Below, piece after piece: positions 21,937-30,011 of a stretch of DNA of 30,011 nt. Position 1 is the stretch's first letter. Every line of letters begins with the position of its first letter. Source of the DNA: an uncultured Eubacteriales bacterium (GTDB taxonomy: Bacteria; Bacillota; Clostridia; Oscillospirales; Acutalibacteraceae); contig ONWI01000024.1 of NCBI GenBank assembly GCA_900321515.1, positions 1 through 30,011 on the forward strand. Direction: 5' to 3'. A program made the position numbers and the translations under genes. Below the pieces are notes generated by a model. It saw only the letters and a list, made by a program, of their open reading frames with translations, ran no database searches and had not been told where the DNA came from.

Positions 21937-24384
21937 TTGATTAATAAAATTCAATCATTTATTACACGATATTTTACGCGGTATAAGAGTCTGGACACCT
22001 TTTCAGCAAGATTTGCTGTCGTCACGTTCCTGATCGGTGCGTTTGTGCTTGCTATTTTTTACAATCTTTTCAAGCTCATGGTTTTTGAAAAGGATAAAAA
22101 CCAGCAGGAAGCCGCTTCCCAGCAGCTAAAGACCGTGAATATTCCGGCGAACAGAGGCACGATTTATGATGCGAACGGGGAAAAGCTTGTTCAAAGCGCT
22201 TCCGCATGGGTGCTTGTGATTGATCCCAAAGCTATGAGGGCAAATTATTCCGACGCGGAACATGAAGAAATATGTCACACGATTTCGGAAGTTCTGGGCG
22301 TGAGCTATGATACCGTGCTTAAAAGAAGCAGGATGAACGCCGTTTCCGTCAAGATAATGAAGAAGCTGAATAAGGAACAGAAGGATAAGATGCACGCATT
22401 TATTTACCGGGACGTTTTTTATTACAAGACTGAGGAAAAGGATGAGGACGGCAACAAAAAGAAGGTTGACAAAGTATTCTTTGCCGATAAGGTTATGGCA
22501 GGCGAGTATCCCGAGCTGAAAGTCAAGGGAAACGATGAGGTATATTCCGGTGATACAAAGCTCACACACACAAAGGAATATCCCTACATAAAGGGTCTTT
22601 CACTACTGGATGACACAAACAGGTATTATTATCACGATATGCCCATAGCCGCCAATGTGCTGGGCTATACCAATTTTGACAACGAAGGTTCACTGGGCAT
22701 CGAGAGCTATTACAACGACGTGCTGAGCGGCGTTGACGGCAAAGTTCTGCAGGCAAAGAATTCGATGGGCGGAGAAATGCCGTTCGATTTTAATGACAGC
22801 AAGCAGAAGCCCGTCAACGGAAACGACCTAACGCTTACGCTTGACGTGAATGTTCAGAACATGCTGGAAAAATATCTCCGGCAGGCGGTTATAGAAAACG
22901 AAGTGCAGAATCACGCTGCCGGCATAATCATGAATGTCAATACCGGCGCGATACTCGCTATGGCGACAATGCCGGATTACGACCCGTCCGATTATCTGAC
23001 GGTGACCGACCCCATCGCCCTCAAAAAAATAAGCGAGATAGAAGACAAGACAGAGAAAAACAAGGCGATAGTTGAGGCACAGCAGGAGCAGTGGCGAAAC
23101 AAGGCGGTTAACGATACCTATGAGCCGGGTTCGGTATTTAAGCCGATTACCATGTCGTCCGCACTGGAAGAGCATGTCACATCTATGGATGAAACATTTG
23201 TCTGCAAAGGCTACCGTCTGGTAGGCAAGAGGAGAATAAAGTGCGCCAACAGAAGCGGCCACGGTATTGAAACGCTGACGCAGGCTATGATGAATTCCTG
23301 CAACCCGGCTCTGATGGAACTCGGTTCGCGTCTGGGAGTGAGCACTTTTTCCAAGTATTTCAAATCATACGGACTAACAGCCGCCACCGGTATCGATCTG
23401 CCGGGCGAATCGGCAGGTATGTATCACGACAAGGACAGCATGACCGAGCTTGACCTTGCGGAATGTTCATTCGGCCAGTCAATGACGGTCACGCCTATAC
23501 AGATGATCACGGCATTTTCGGCGGTTGTAAACGGAGGATATCTGCTGAAGCCGTATATTGTCGATTCCATCACCGATCCGAACGGCAATATTGTTCTCAC
23601 GAAACAGAAGGTTGTGAAGCGTCAGGTCATATCAGAGGAAACATCCGCAAAGATGCGGACTATCCTTGAGGCAACGGCGAACAAGGGCGGCACCGCCCAC
23701 AACGTGTATCTTGCCGGTTACCGTATAGGCGGCAAAACCGGAACATCAGAGAAAATTGCCAAGCAGGCTGTCTTGAAGGATAAAACCAGCCTGTATGTCG
23801 CTTCGTTCTGCGGCGTTGCGCCCATAGACAATCCCGAAGTCGCAGTGCTCATAGTGCTTGACGAACCTCAGGGCAAGAGGCACAGCGGCGGCTCGATCGC
23901 GGCTCCGGTGGTCCGCGGAATATTCAGCGAGCTGCTCCCGTATCTGGGAGTGGACACCACATATTCCGAAGAGGAAGAGCGTACCAGGGATATCTTTGTA
24001 CCCAGCGTGATAGGCCAGAGGAAGGATGACGCGTCCGGCGATCTTCAAAAGAAGGGATTCACGGTCAGGATCTTAGGCGACGGAGATACTGTGACGGCTC
24101 AGATACCCGCCGGAGGCAAGACAGCTCCGAAGTCATGCACTATTGTGCTGACTACCGAATCAAAGGGCAAAGTTCCGACCACAACGGTTCCGGACCTTGT
24201 GGGACTTTCTCCCACGAAGGTTGCTTACGCCGTCAAGAACAAGAACCTCAACATAAGATACAGCGGCACGGGATTTGACAGCAGCAGCGGTATTTCCGTA
24301 AGACAGGACATACCGGCGGGAAGCGTTGTTGAGGAAGGCACGGTGGTAACTGTCGAATTCACCGTGGACGGTATAAACGACTGA
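21937..24384 (+). CDS. Class B penicillin-binding protein with two PASTA domains (FtsI/Pbp2B/SpoVD type)
   Basis: An 815-residue septal transpeptidase. N-terminal membrane helix at about 27-50, then the PBP dimerisation domain (NIPANRGTIYDANGEKL), the transpeptidase domain with S399-V-F-K402 (SxxK), S454-C-N456 (SxN) and K600-T-G602, and two C-terminal PASTA repeats (about 687-740 and 749-811). A charged insert at about 160-220 (KTEEKDEDGNKKKVDK) precedes the GYTNFDNEGSLGIE segment. It cross-links septal peptidoglycan made by FtsW. Start: TTG at 21937, 6 bases after ggaggt (21925-21930); the longer frame from TTG 21907 would include the ribosome site. Two PASTA repeats fit Pbp2B more than SpoVD, but the choice is uncertain. 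Confidence 0.93.
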   Translation: MINKIQSFITRYFTRYKSLDTFSARFAVVTFLIGAFVLAIFYNLFKLMVFEKDKNQQEAASQQLKTVNIPANRGTIYDANGEKLVQSASAWVLVIDPKAMRANYSDAEHEEICHTISEVLGVSYDTVLKRSRMNAVSVKIMKKLNKEQKDKMHAFIYRDVFYYKTEEKDEDGNKKKVDKVFFADKVMAGEYPELKVKGNDEVYSGDTKLTHTKEYPYIKGLSLLDDTNRYYYHDMPIAANVLGYTNFDNEGSLGIESYYNDVLSGVDGKVLQAKNSMGGEMPFDFNDSKQKPVNGNDLTLTLDVNVQNMLEKYLRQAVIENEVQNHAAGIIMNVNTGAILAMATMPDYDPSDYLTVTDPIALKKISEIEDKTEKNKAIVEAQQEQWRNKAVNDTYEPGSVFKPITMSSALEEHVTSMDETFVCKGYRLVGKRRIKCANRSGHGIETLTQAMMNSCNPALMELGSRLGVSTFSKYFKSYGLTAATGIDLPGESAGMYHDKDSMTELDLAECSFGQSMTVTPIQMITAFSAVVNGGYLLKPYIVDSITDPNGNIVLTKQKVVKRQVISEETSAKMRTILEATANKGGTAHNVYLAGYRIGGKTGTSEKIAKQAVLKDKTSLYVASFCGVAPIDNPEVAVLIVLDEPQGKRHSGGSIAAPVVRGIFSELLPYLGVDTTYSEEEERTRDIFVPSVIGQRKDDASGDLQKKGFTVRILGDGDTVTAQIPAGGKTAPKSCTIVLTTESKGKVPTTTVPDLVGLSPTKVAYAVKNKNLNIRYSGTGFDSSSGISVRQDIPAGSVVEEGTVVTVEFTVDGIND

Positions 24385-24444
24385 TAACACGCTATAATAA
24401 AAGCGAATATCTCCTACACTACTTGTAAAGGGATGAATAAAAAT

Positions 24445-25887
24445 ATGCGGCTTTCAGAAGTGTTGAACGGAATAAAATACACAGGAAGTTTCTCCGACTG
24501 TGAGATAAACGATCTTACGTCCGATTCCAGAAAAGTATCGGAGGGCGTCGTATTCGTCTGTATCAAAGGCATCAAAAGCGACGGTCACAGTTTTGCTCCG
24601 GCTGCCGCGGCAAACGGCGCTGCCGCGATCATATGCGAACGCGATTTAGGGCTTGAAAATCAGCTCATAGTCGATTCGGCGCGGGAAGCTTTTGCCGTCA
24701 TGTGCGAAAATTTCATGGGGCATCCTCTCCGCAGGCTCAGGCTGATAGGCGTCACCGGTACCAATGGAAAGACCTCGACGACTTTCATCACAAAGCAGGT
24801 GCTCGAGAGAAGCGGTCACAAATGCGGACTTATCGGCACCATTCAGAATATGATTGGGGACGAAGTGCTCCACACGGAATTCACCACACCGGACACATAC
24901 GAGCTTCACTCGCTGTTTGCCAGGATGGCTGATGCGGGTTGCGAATTTGCGGTGATGGAGGTATCGTCCCACGCGCTCGAACAGGGACGCGTCGCTGGTC
25001 TGCATTTTGCGGCGGCATGCTTCACCAATCTGAGTGAGGATCATCTGGATTTCCACGGAACAATGGAAGCGTATTTCGGAGCGAAGGCAAAGCTCTTCGG
25101 CATGACCGACTGCGCCATAATCAATATTGACGACGAATGGGGAAACAGGCTGCGCATAGACGACGGTGTGGAGCTTGTAACCTACGGCATTGACAACGAT
25201 CTCGCCGACATTGCCGCGAGAAACGTGGAATTCTTTGCGGACGGAGTGGGATTTACACTCTGCGCTATGGGAAAGGAATACAAAGTCAAGGTCCCGACTC
25301 CCGGAAAATTTTCGGCATACAACGCGCTCAGCGCGGCGGGCTGCGCCCTTGCGGTGGGAGCTTCGCCCGAGGCTGTAGCCGAAGCACTCAACCGTTCGAC
25401 CGGCATCAAGGGCAGAGCGGAAGTTTTCCCGACCGGACGCGATTTTACCATTATACTCGATTACGCGCACACTCCCGACGGCGTTGAGAATATTCTCAGT
25501 TCCATGCGCGCGGTCTCCAAGGGCAGGCTTGTTGCGCTCCTGGGCTGCGGCGGCGACCGCGATCCGTATAAGCGCCCGCTTATGGGCGAAGCGGCGGCAA
25601 GGCTTTCGGATTTTGTGATTGTCACTTCAGACAACCCAAGAACCGAAAATCCGGAGGAGATTATCAGGCAGATAATTCCCGGAGTGGAGGAACACGATAC
25701 CCCCTACACCGTGATAGTCAACCGCCGTGAAGCCATGAAGTATGCCGTTGAGCATGCTCAGCCGGGCGACGTGATAGTTATGGCGGGCAAGGGACACGAA
25801 GATTATCAGATAATCGGCAAGGTTAAAATTCACTTTGACGAGCGAGAAGTGCTCAGAGAAATCTTTGATGCACTTGACATGGAGTAA
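24445..25887 (+). CDS. murE: UDP-N-acetylmuramoyl-L-alanyl-D-glutamate--2,6-diaminopimelate ligase
   Basis: A 480-residue Mur ligase adding the third amino acid to the peptidoglycan stem in the cytoplasm. The N-terminus MRLSEVLNGI, the UDP-binding DLTSDSRKV and the ATP loop GTNGKT (105-110) are present, with EVSSHALEQGR and LDYAHTPDGVE further on. The specificity motif DNPRTE (396-401) is the DNPR form, which selects meso-diaminopimelate rather than lysine. Start: ATG 24433 touches the only ribosome-like sequence (aaaggg 24427-24432), so ATG 24445, which gives the standard N-terminus, is preferred. murF follows after a very short gap with its ribosome site around the murE stop. Confidence 0.95.
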   Translation: MRLSEVLNGIKYTGSFSDCEINDLTSDSRKVSEGVVFVCIKGIKSDGHSFAPAAAANGAAAIICERDLGLENQLIVDSAREAFAVMCENFMGHPLRRLRLIGVTGTNGKTSTTFITKQVLERSGHKCGLIGTIQNMIGDEVLHTEFTTPDTYELHSLFARMADAGCEFAVMEVSSHALEQGRVAGLHFAAACFTNLSEDHLDFHGTMEAYFGAKAKLFGMTDCAIINIDDEWGNRLRIDDGVELVTYGIDNDLADIAARNVEFFADGVGFTLCAMGKEYKVKVPTPGKFSAYNALSAAGCALAVGASPEAVAEALNRSTGIKGRAEVFPTGRDFTIILDYAHTPDGVENILSSMRAVSKGRLVALLGCGGDRDPYKRPLMGEAAARLSDFVIVTSDNPRTENPEEIIRQIIPGVEEHDTPYTVIVNRREAMKYAVEHAQPGDVIVMAGKGHEDYQIIGKVKIHFDEREVLREIFDALDME

Positions 25888-25902
25888 AGGGTGATATATT
25901 AT

Positions 25903-27273
25903 ATGGATAGCATGAAACTTACCGAGATAGCGTCTGCATTGGAAGTGAGCCCATCGGGATATCCCGACAGGGATATAACCAACGTCACCCTCGACAGCCG
26001 TGAAGTGAATGAAGGCTCGCTTTTCATAGCGATCAGGGGCGACCGCTTCGACGCCCACGATTTTGTGCCGGATGTGCTCGCAAAGGGTGCTGCCGCAGTT
26101 GTATGCAGCAGAGAAATTGCCGGTGTCCCGGACGACAGGGTGATATATGTCCCTGATACCAGGCTGGCGCTGCTTAAACTCGCAAAGTATTACAGGGCAA
26201 AATTTGATATTCCCGTGGTTGGTCTCACCGGCTCCGTCGGCAAAACCACAACAAAGGAAATGGTTGCCGCCGTACTTTCACAGAAGTACAGGACACTTGC
26301 CACCCAGGGCAATTTCAACAACGAGATCGGTCTTCCCAAAATGTGCTTCAAGCTGGATGGCAGCTATGAGGCGGCGGTCTTTGAGATGGGCATGAGCGGT
26401 TTCGGTGAGATCAGCCGCCTGACCGATACGGCGCGCCCGACGATTGGCGTAATAACCAATATCGGAGTGTCCCACATAGAAATGCTCGGTTCGCGCGAGG
26501 GCATACTGAAAGCCAAAATGGAGATACTCGAAGGAATGCAGCCTTCGGCTCCGCTGATAATCAACGGCGATAACGACCTTCTCCCAAAAGGGGTTGACGG
26601 TATACCGAATCCCGTTGTGGTCTGCGGAATATCATGCAAGAACGCCGATTGCCGAGCGGAAAATATCAGACAGAACCAGGACTCCATGAGCTTTGTGATT
26701 AATTTCCGCGGTTCCAGATATCCTGTGGAGCTTCCCGCGGTGGGAATGCACAATGTGTACAACGCGTGCATTGCCTTCGCCTGCGGAATGCTGCTGGACG
26801 TCGCTCCGGAACAGGCTGTCAGGGGACTTTCGGAGTATGTGCCTGCGGGCATGCGCCAGAAGATCGTGAGACGCGGCGGGATAACCGTCATAGAGGATTG
26901 CTACAACGCCAGCCCCGATTCAATCAAGGCGTCCCTGAGAGTGCTGCGCGATCTTGACTGCACCCGCAGGATAGCTGTGCTGGGAGATATGAAGGAGCTG
27001 GGCAGCTATTCCGGTACCGCGCATTCGGAATGCGGCAGAGCGGCAGCCGAAAACGGGGTTGACATACTGCTCGCATACGGTCCCGAGTCAAAGGGATATA
27101 TTGAAGGCGCAGACGGCGGAGTACCTACCGCGCTTCATTTTGACGACAAGAGGGAGCTTGTGCTTACACTATGCTCCATGCTGCGCGAAGGCGACGCCAT
27201 ACTCTTCAAGGCGAGCAGAGCCATGAAGCTGGAAGAAGCCATTGAGGCGGTTTATGATGTTATAGCCGGGTAG
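25903..27273 (+). CDS. murF: UDP-N-acetylmuramoyl-tripeptide--D-alanyl-D-alanine ligase
   Basis: A 456-residue Mur ligase that adds D-Ala-D-Ala to complete the pentapeptide precursor. Visible: the N-terminal substrate domain (MKLTEIASAL, TLDSREVNEGSLFIAI), ATP loop GSVGKTTTKEM, the MurF hallmark TQGNFNNEIGLP, FEMGMSGFGEI, and the C-terminal DCYNASPDSIKASL and GDMKELG segments. Possible starts are GTG 25891, ATG 25903 and ATG 25912; 25903 lies 9 bases after aaagggtg (25886-25893), which overlaps the murE stop codon and suggests coupling. mraY follows after a 49-base gap. Confidence 0.95.
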   Translation: MDSMKLTEIASALEVSPSGYPDRDITNVTLDSREVNEGSLFIAIRGDRFDAHDFVPDVLAKGAAAVVCSREIAGVPDDRVIYVPDTRLALLKLAKYYRAKFDIPVVGLTGSVGKTTTKEMVAAVLSQKYRTLATQGNFNNEIGLPKMCFKLDGSYEAAVFEMGMSGFGEISRLTDTARPTIGVITNIGVSHIEMLGSREGILKAKMEILEGMQPSAPLIINGDNDLLPKGVDGIPNPVVVCGISCKNADCRAENIRQNQDSMSFVINFRGSRYPVELPAVGMHNVYNACIAFACGMLLDVAPEQAVRGLSEYVPAGMRQKIVRRGGITVIEDCYNASPDSIKASLRVLRDLDCTRRIAVLGDMKELGSYSGTAHSECGRAAAENGVDILLAYGPESKGYIEGADGGVPTALHFDDKRELVLTLCSMLREGDAILFKASRAMKLEEAIEAVYDVIAG

Positions 27274-27322
27274 CATTCAGCTGCCTGCGCAATTTGAGCA
27301 AAATTGAGGATGGTAATAACAA

Positions 27323-28348
27323 ATGACACAGGAATTAATAAGTCTGCTGGCATCGGGATTGGCTTTCGGAATAACTGCCGCTTTAGGCAAGAAGATTATA
27401 CCTTGGCTCCATAAGCTGAAATACGGTCAGACAATCAAGGAAATCGGCCCTAAATGGCACGAAAAGAAGCAGGGAACTCCCACTATGGGCGGCATAATGT
27501 TTATCGCGGGAATTCTTGTCTCACTGATAGTCTGTCTGCCTCTGTATTATTATCTCAGGGACGGCGGTTCGATAGTCTCAAATTACGAGGAGCCGGGCAG
27601 CTATTGGATAAGGATGATTGCGGGCATTCTCATGGCTGTCATGTTTGGCGCTGTGGGATTCCTTGACGATTATATCAAGGTGGTCAAAAAGCAGAATGAC
27701 GGACTGACGCCGGGTCAGAAGATGATTTTCATGACCCTGATAAGCGGAGCGTTTCTGACCACACTGGCGATGTGCGGCGACGCGACCGTTACCACGATTC
27801 CCTTCTTCACCAACGACGTGGATGTTGGATTTTGGTTTTATCCGATTTCGCTGGTCATGATAGTCGGTTTTGTCAACGCGGTAAATCTCACCGACGGCAT
27901 AGACGGACTTTGTTCCTCTGTCACGTTTTTTGTGGCTATCGTATTCATAGTTATTGCCGGAATGCACAATATGTTCGGAATGAGCATCTTTGCGGCTTCC
28001 GTAGCCGGCGGATGCTTAGGCTTCCTTGTGTGGAATTTCTTCCCTGCAAAGGTGTTTATGGGCGATACGGGTTCCCTGTTTCTGGGAGGACTCTTCTGCG
28101 CCATGGCTTATGGGGTGAATATGCCTATACTTATCCCGCTTGTGGGTATAATATATCTGTGCGAGGCTGGCTCTGTCATGCTTCAGGTAGCTTATTTCAA
28201 GGCTACCCACGGCAAGAGAATATTCAAGATGAGCCCTATACACCATCACTTTGAGATGAGCGGATGGAGCGAGGTCAAGATAGTATGGGTATTCAGCATA
28301 ATTACCCTTATTGCCGGTGTGGCGGCAGTCGCTCTTTCTATAGCTTAA
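27323..28348 (+). CDS. mraY: Phospho-N-acetylmuramoyl-pentapeptide-transferase
   Basis: A 341-residue polytopic enzyme with about ten membrane helices that transfers phospho-MurNAc-pentapeptide to undecaprenyl phosphate, forming lipid I. Conserved sites: KWHEKKQGTPTMGG, the aspartate pair D115-D116 (FLDDYIKV), NLTDGIDG (188-195), GDTGS (247-251) and the HHHFE (307-311) loop. A gaggatgg ribosome site precedes the ATG. In many Firmicutes murD follows mraY; here ftsW follows directly after 125 bases that hold a C tract and a terminator-like hairpin. Confidence 0.97.
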   Translation: MTQELISLLASGLAFGITAALGKKIIPWLHKLKYGQTIKEIGPKWHEKKQGTPTMGGIMFIAGILVSLIVCLPLYYYLRDGGSIVSNYEEPGSYWIRMIAGILMAVMFGAVGFLDDYIKVVKKQNDGLTPGQKMIFMTLISGAFLTTLAMCGDATVTTIPFFTNDVDVGFWFYPISLVMIVGFVNAVNLTDGIDGLCSSVTFFVAIVFIVIAGMHNMFGMSIFAASVAGGCLGFLVWNFFPAKVFMGDTGSLFLGGLFCAMAYGVNMPILIPLVGIIYLCEAGSVMLQVAYFKATHGKRIFKMSPIHHHFEMSGWSEVKIVWVFSIITLIAGVAAVALSIA

Positions 28349-28383
28349 TACAATAACTCATGCGCCTGTTCCGCAGGAATTTT

Positions 28384-28393
28384 CCCCCCCCCC
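28384..28393 (+). repeat. C10 homopolymer tract between mraY and ftsW
   Basis: Ten consecutive C bases in the intergenic region. Such tracts are prone to slippage in cells and in sequencing, and its length could be inaccurate. It lies in the ftsW leader, not in a coding frame. Confidence 0.7.
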
Positions 28394-28420
28394 GCGAAAC
28401 GAGGACACTGAGAGGAAACG

Positions 28421-28448
28421 CCTTCCCGTATCTCCGGGAAGGATTTTT
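28421..28448 (+). terminator. Terminator-like hairpin before ftsW
   Basis: ccttcccg (28421-28428) pairs perfectly with cgggaagg (28435-28442) over a 6-base loop, followed by ATTTTT (28443-28448). It has intrinsic-terminator form but stands within the cluster, about 25 bases before the ftsW start, so it may give partial termination or attenuation. Confidence 0.55.
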
Positions 28449-28473
28449 CCGACTTTAGAGAGGAGAGAACGAT

Positions 28474-29913
28474 ATGGAAAAGAAGTCCGCCGAAAAGCAG
28501 ACTATGAGTCTGACTTCCCGCAGCGAAGCGGTGTCCGCGTCCGAAAAGGGCGAGCCGCTGACTGCGCGGGACAAATTCAATTCGTTTCTGTCCCGCGTGC
28601 TTTACAAGCTGGGATTTGAGACGGATTTTTCAAGCGGCAAAAAGGAGAAGATTCCCGTAAAGCAGCTTCCGCGCCGCGCGTGGAACGGTGTCAAAAGTGC
28701 CGCATCGGATACAAGGGATATCTGGCTCAATAAATCCGCCGCGTATGACAAGCCGCTGTTTGTAATAGTTATCGTACTGGTGGTTGTGGGATTGGTTATG
28801 ATGTCATCGGCGAGCTATGCGTATTCTTACAGTCATTACGGCAACAGTATGAAAATCATAAACAAACAGGTCATTGCAACAATAATCGGAATCATCTTCA
28901 TGCTGCTGATCTCGACCATTCATCCCGGAATCCTGAAGGGCAAATGGTCATATATACTGTGGATCATTTCAATTGTACTGCTCGTAGTCGTTCGTATCCT
29001 CCCCGGCAAAAAGGGGGTTCATCGCTGGATAGGCGTTGGTTCGCTCTCGTTTCAGCCGTCTGAAATAGCCAAATTCACGGCTATTCTGGTTTGCGCAACC
29101 TATATAGCGTATCACTATAAGGAAATCAATGTCATCACATACAAAAAGCACTCCACCAAGCAGAAAGCCGCCAGGAGCAAAAGATTCAGGTATTGGTACG
29201 GACTCGGCAGAAATTTCCAGACTGCCGTGTGGCCGTTCATGTGGAGAATAGCGCCGATACTTGTTCTGCTTGTTCTTGAGCCGCACCTTTCCTGCACGAT
29301 AATAGTGCTGCTGATTGCAGGCACACAGATGCTTCTTGGCGGCACCCGAAAGGAATACTTCCTGACGCTGCTTGCGTTTGCCGCCGTGGGAATATATCTG
29401 ATCGTTTTTCTGGGAATTGTTCCTTACGGCAGAACAAGGGTTGAAACATGGCTTGATCCGTTTGCCGACGCAAAAGGCAACGGCTGGCAGAATGTCCAGT
29501 CGCTTTACGCCATCAGCTCGGGAGGCATATTCGGAGCGGGCTTCGGCAATTCCAGACAGAAATATATGTATATCGCCGAGCCGCAGAACGACTTCATATT
29601 CTCCGTGGTATGCGAGGAGGTCGGTCTTGTGGGCGCTATCATAATAATACTGATATTCGTTGCCTTTATCTGGAGGGGATTTTCCCTCAGCGTCGCCAAT
29701 CCCGACCGTTTTCAGAAATTTGTCGGTATCGGCATAACATCTCAGGTGGGCTACCAGATGATGCTGAATATTGCCGTCGTGACCAACATGGTTCCGAATA
29801 CAGGCATAAGCTTGCCGTTCTTCAGTTCGGGCGGCACCTCGATCCTGATGCTGCTTGCCGAGATAGGTGTACTGCTGGCGATTTCGCGTGAATCTCCGAA
29901 TAAAATAATGTAG
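28474..29913 (+). CDS. ftsW: SEDS peptidoglycan glycosyltransferase FtsW (or SpoVE)
   Basis: A 479-residue membrane protein of the FtsW/RodA/SpoVE family that polymerises lipid II, working with a class B PBP. Signature segments: GVHRWIGVGSLSFQPSEIAKF, WLDPF, QNVQSLYAISSGGIFGAGFGNS and EPQNDFIFSVVCEEVGLVGA, in which D373 is the catalytic Asp; NTGISLPFFSSGGTS closes the family pattern. Unusual are a polar/basic cytoplasmic N-terminal extension of about 92 residues and a basic loop insert at about 217-252 (YKKHSTKQKAARSKRFRY). Strong ribosome site (agaggagag). Whether it serves vegetative division or sporulation is not determinable. Its TAG stop coincides with the start of the repeat element. 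Confidence 0.95.
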   Translation: MEKKSAEKQTMSLTSRSEAVSASEKGEPLTARDKFNSFLSRVLYKLGFETDFSSGKKEKIPVKQLPRRAWNGVKSAASDTRDIWLNKSAAYDKPLFVIVIVLVVVGLVMMSSASYAYSYSHYGNSMKIINKQVIATIIGIIFMLLISTIHPGILKGKWSYILWIISIVLLVVVRILPGKKGVHRWIGVGSLSFQPSEIAKFTAILVCATYIAYHYKEINVITYKKHSTKQKAARSKRFRYWYGLGRNFQTAVWPFMWRIAPILVLLVLEPHLSCTIIVLLIAGTQMLLGGTRKEYFLTLLAFAAVGIYLIVFLGIVPYGRTRVETWLDPFADAKGNGWQNVQSLYAISSGGIFGAGFGNSRQKYMYIAEPQNDFIFSVVCEEVGLVGAIIIILIFVAFIWRGFSLSVANPDRFQKFVGIGITSQVGYQMMLNIAVVTNMVPNTGISLPFFSSGGTSILMLLAEIGVLLAISRESPNKIM

Positions 29914-30011
29914 GCGATTGTAAAAGTAAAAAAGAAAAAAAGGAAAGCGCGCAGCGCCAATAATGGGGTGCAGGGGGGAAGGCTCCCTGCCAGGGGTCCG
30001 GGGGCAGCGCC
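29911..30011 (+). mobile_element. MITE-like dispersed repeat, copy 2 (partial, runs off the window)
   Basis: The terminus taggcgattgtaaaag (29911-29926) matches both ends of copy 1 at 14985-15280, and the interior continues with the same purine-rich stretch and 24 identical bases (29944-29967). The rest is very G-rich and more divergent from copy 1. The far end and any flanking duplication lie outside the window. The first three bases are the ftsW stop codon. Confidence 0.65.

Noticed and set aside
24646..25470. 274-residue minus-strand frame opposite murE
   Set aside because: Antisense shadow of murE; no family signature.
1..30011. CRISPR arrays, tRNA, rRNA, phage or toxin-antitoxin genes
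   Set aside because: No regularly spaced repeats, cloverleaf sequences, integrase, structural phage genes or typical toxin-antitoxin pairs were recognised.

Overview
The window reads as a chromosome segment from a low-to-moderate GC Gram-positive bacterium of the class Clostridia, most likely a gut Oscillospiraceae/Ruminococcaceae relative. This is inferred from strong AGGAGG-type ribosome sites, sigma-A-like promoters, a Firmicutes-type dcw (division and cell wall) cluster with a PASTA-bearing class B PBP, a meso-diaminopimelate-type MurE (DNPR motif), a YloV-RecG gene pair and a small cysteine-rich membrane protein of a kind seen in these bacteria. No rRNA, tRNA, CRISPR array or phage was seen.

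Layout. 1-3.8 kb: a 54-residue Cys-rich miniprotein facing a 1020-residue TPR protein, plus an 89-residue membrane protein. 3.9-7.2 kb: a probable three-gene operon (TIM-barrel isomerase-like protein, YmdB-family metallophosphoesterase, orphan family-5 solute-binding lipoprotein). 7.3-11.2 kb: yloV/fakA-like gene and recG under a clear promoter, closed by a perfect 21-bp hairpin. 11.3-14.0 kb: divergent MATE transporter and AraC regulator. 14.1-15.6 kb: an L,D-transpeptidase-fold protein that has lost its catalytic residues, then a gene-poor stretch with two short MITE-like elements. 15.6-19.4 kb: uvrC, then rsmD-coaD-coiled-coil gene with a strong terminator. 19.4-29.9 kb: dcw cluster mraZ-rsmH-ftsL-pbp-murE-murF-mraY-ftsW, all on the plus strand, without murD. 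A second copy of the first MITE-like repeat starts exactly at the ftsW stop codon and runs off the window.

How the genes work together. MurE, MurF and MraY build the lipid-linked peptidoglycan precursor. FtsW polymerises it and the PBP cross-links it at the septum, with FtsL as a divisome scaffold. MraZ probably represses the whole cluster through three GTGG boxes spaced exactly 21 bp apart just downstream of the promoter. Two terminator-like hairpins inside the cluster (before pbp and before ftsW) suggest internal attenuation.

The least expected signals are the degenerate YkuD protein; the two MITE-like elements that each sit just downstream of the -10 box of divergent promoters, so that both lie in leader RNAs; the repeat abutting ftsW; and the 21-bp phased MraZ boxes. 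I did not find a convincing wholly new multi-gene system.
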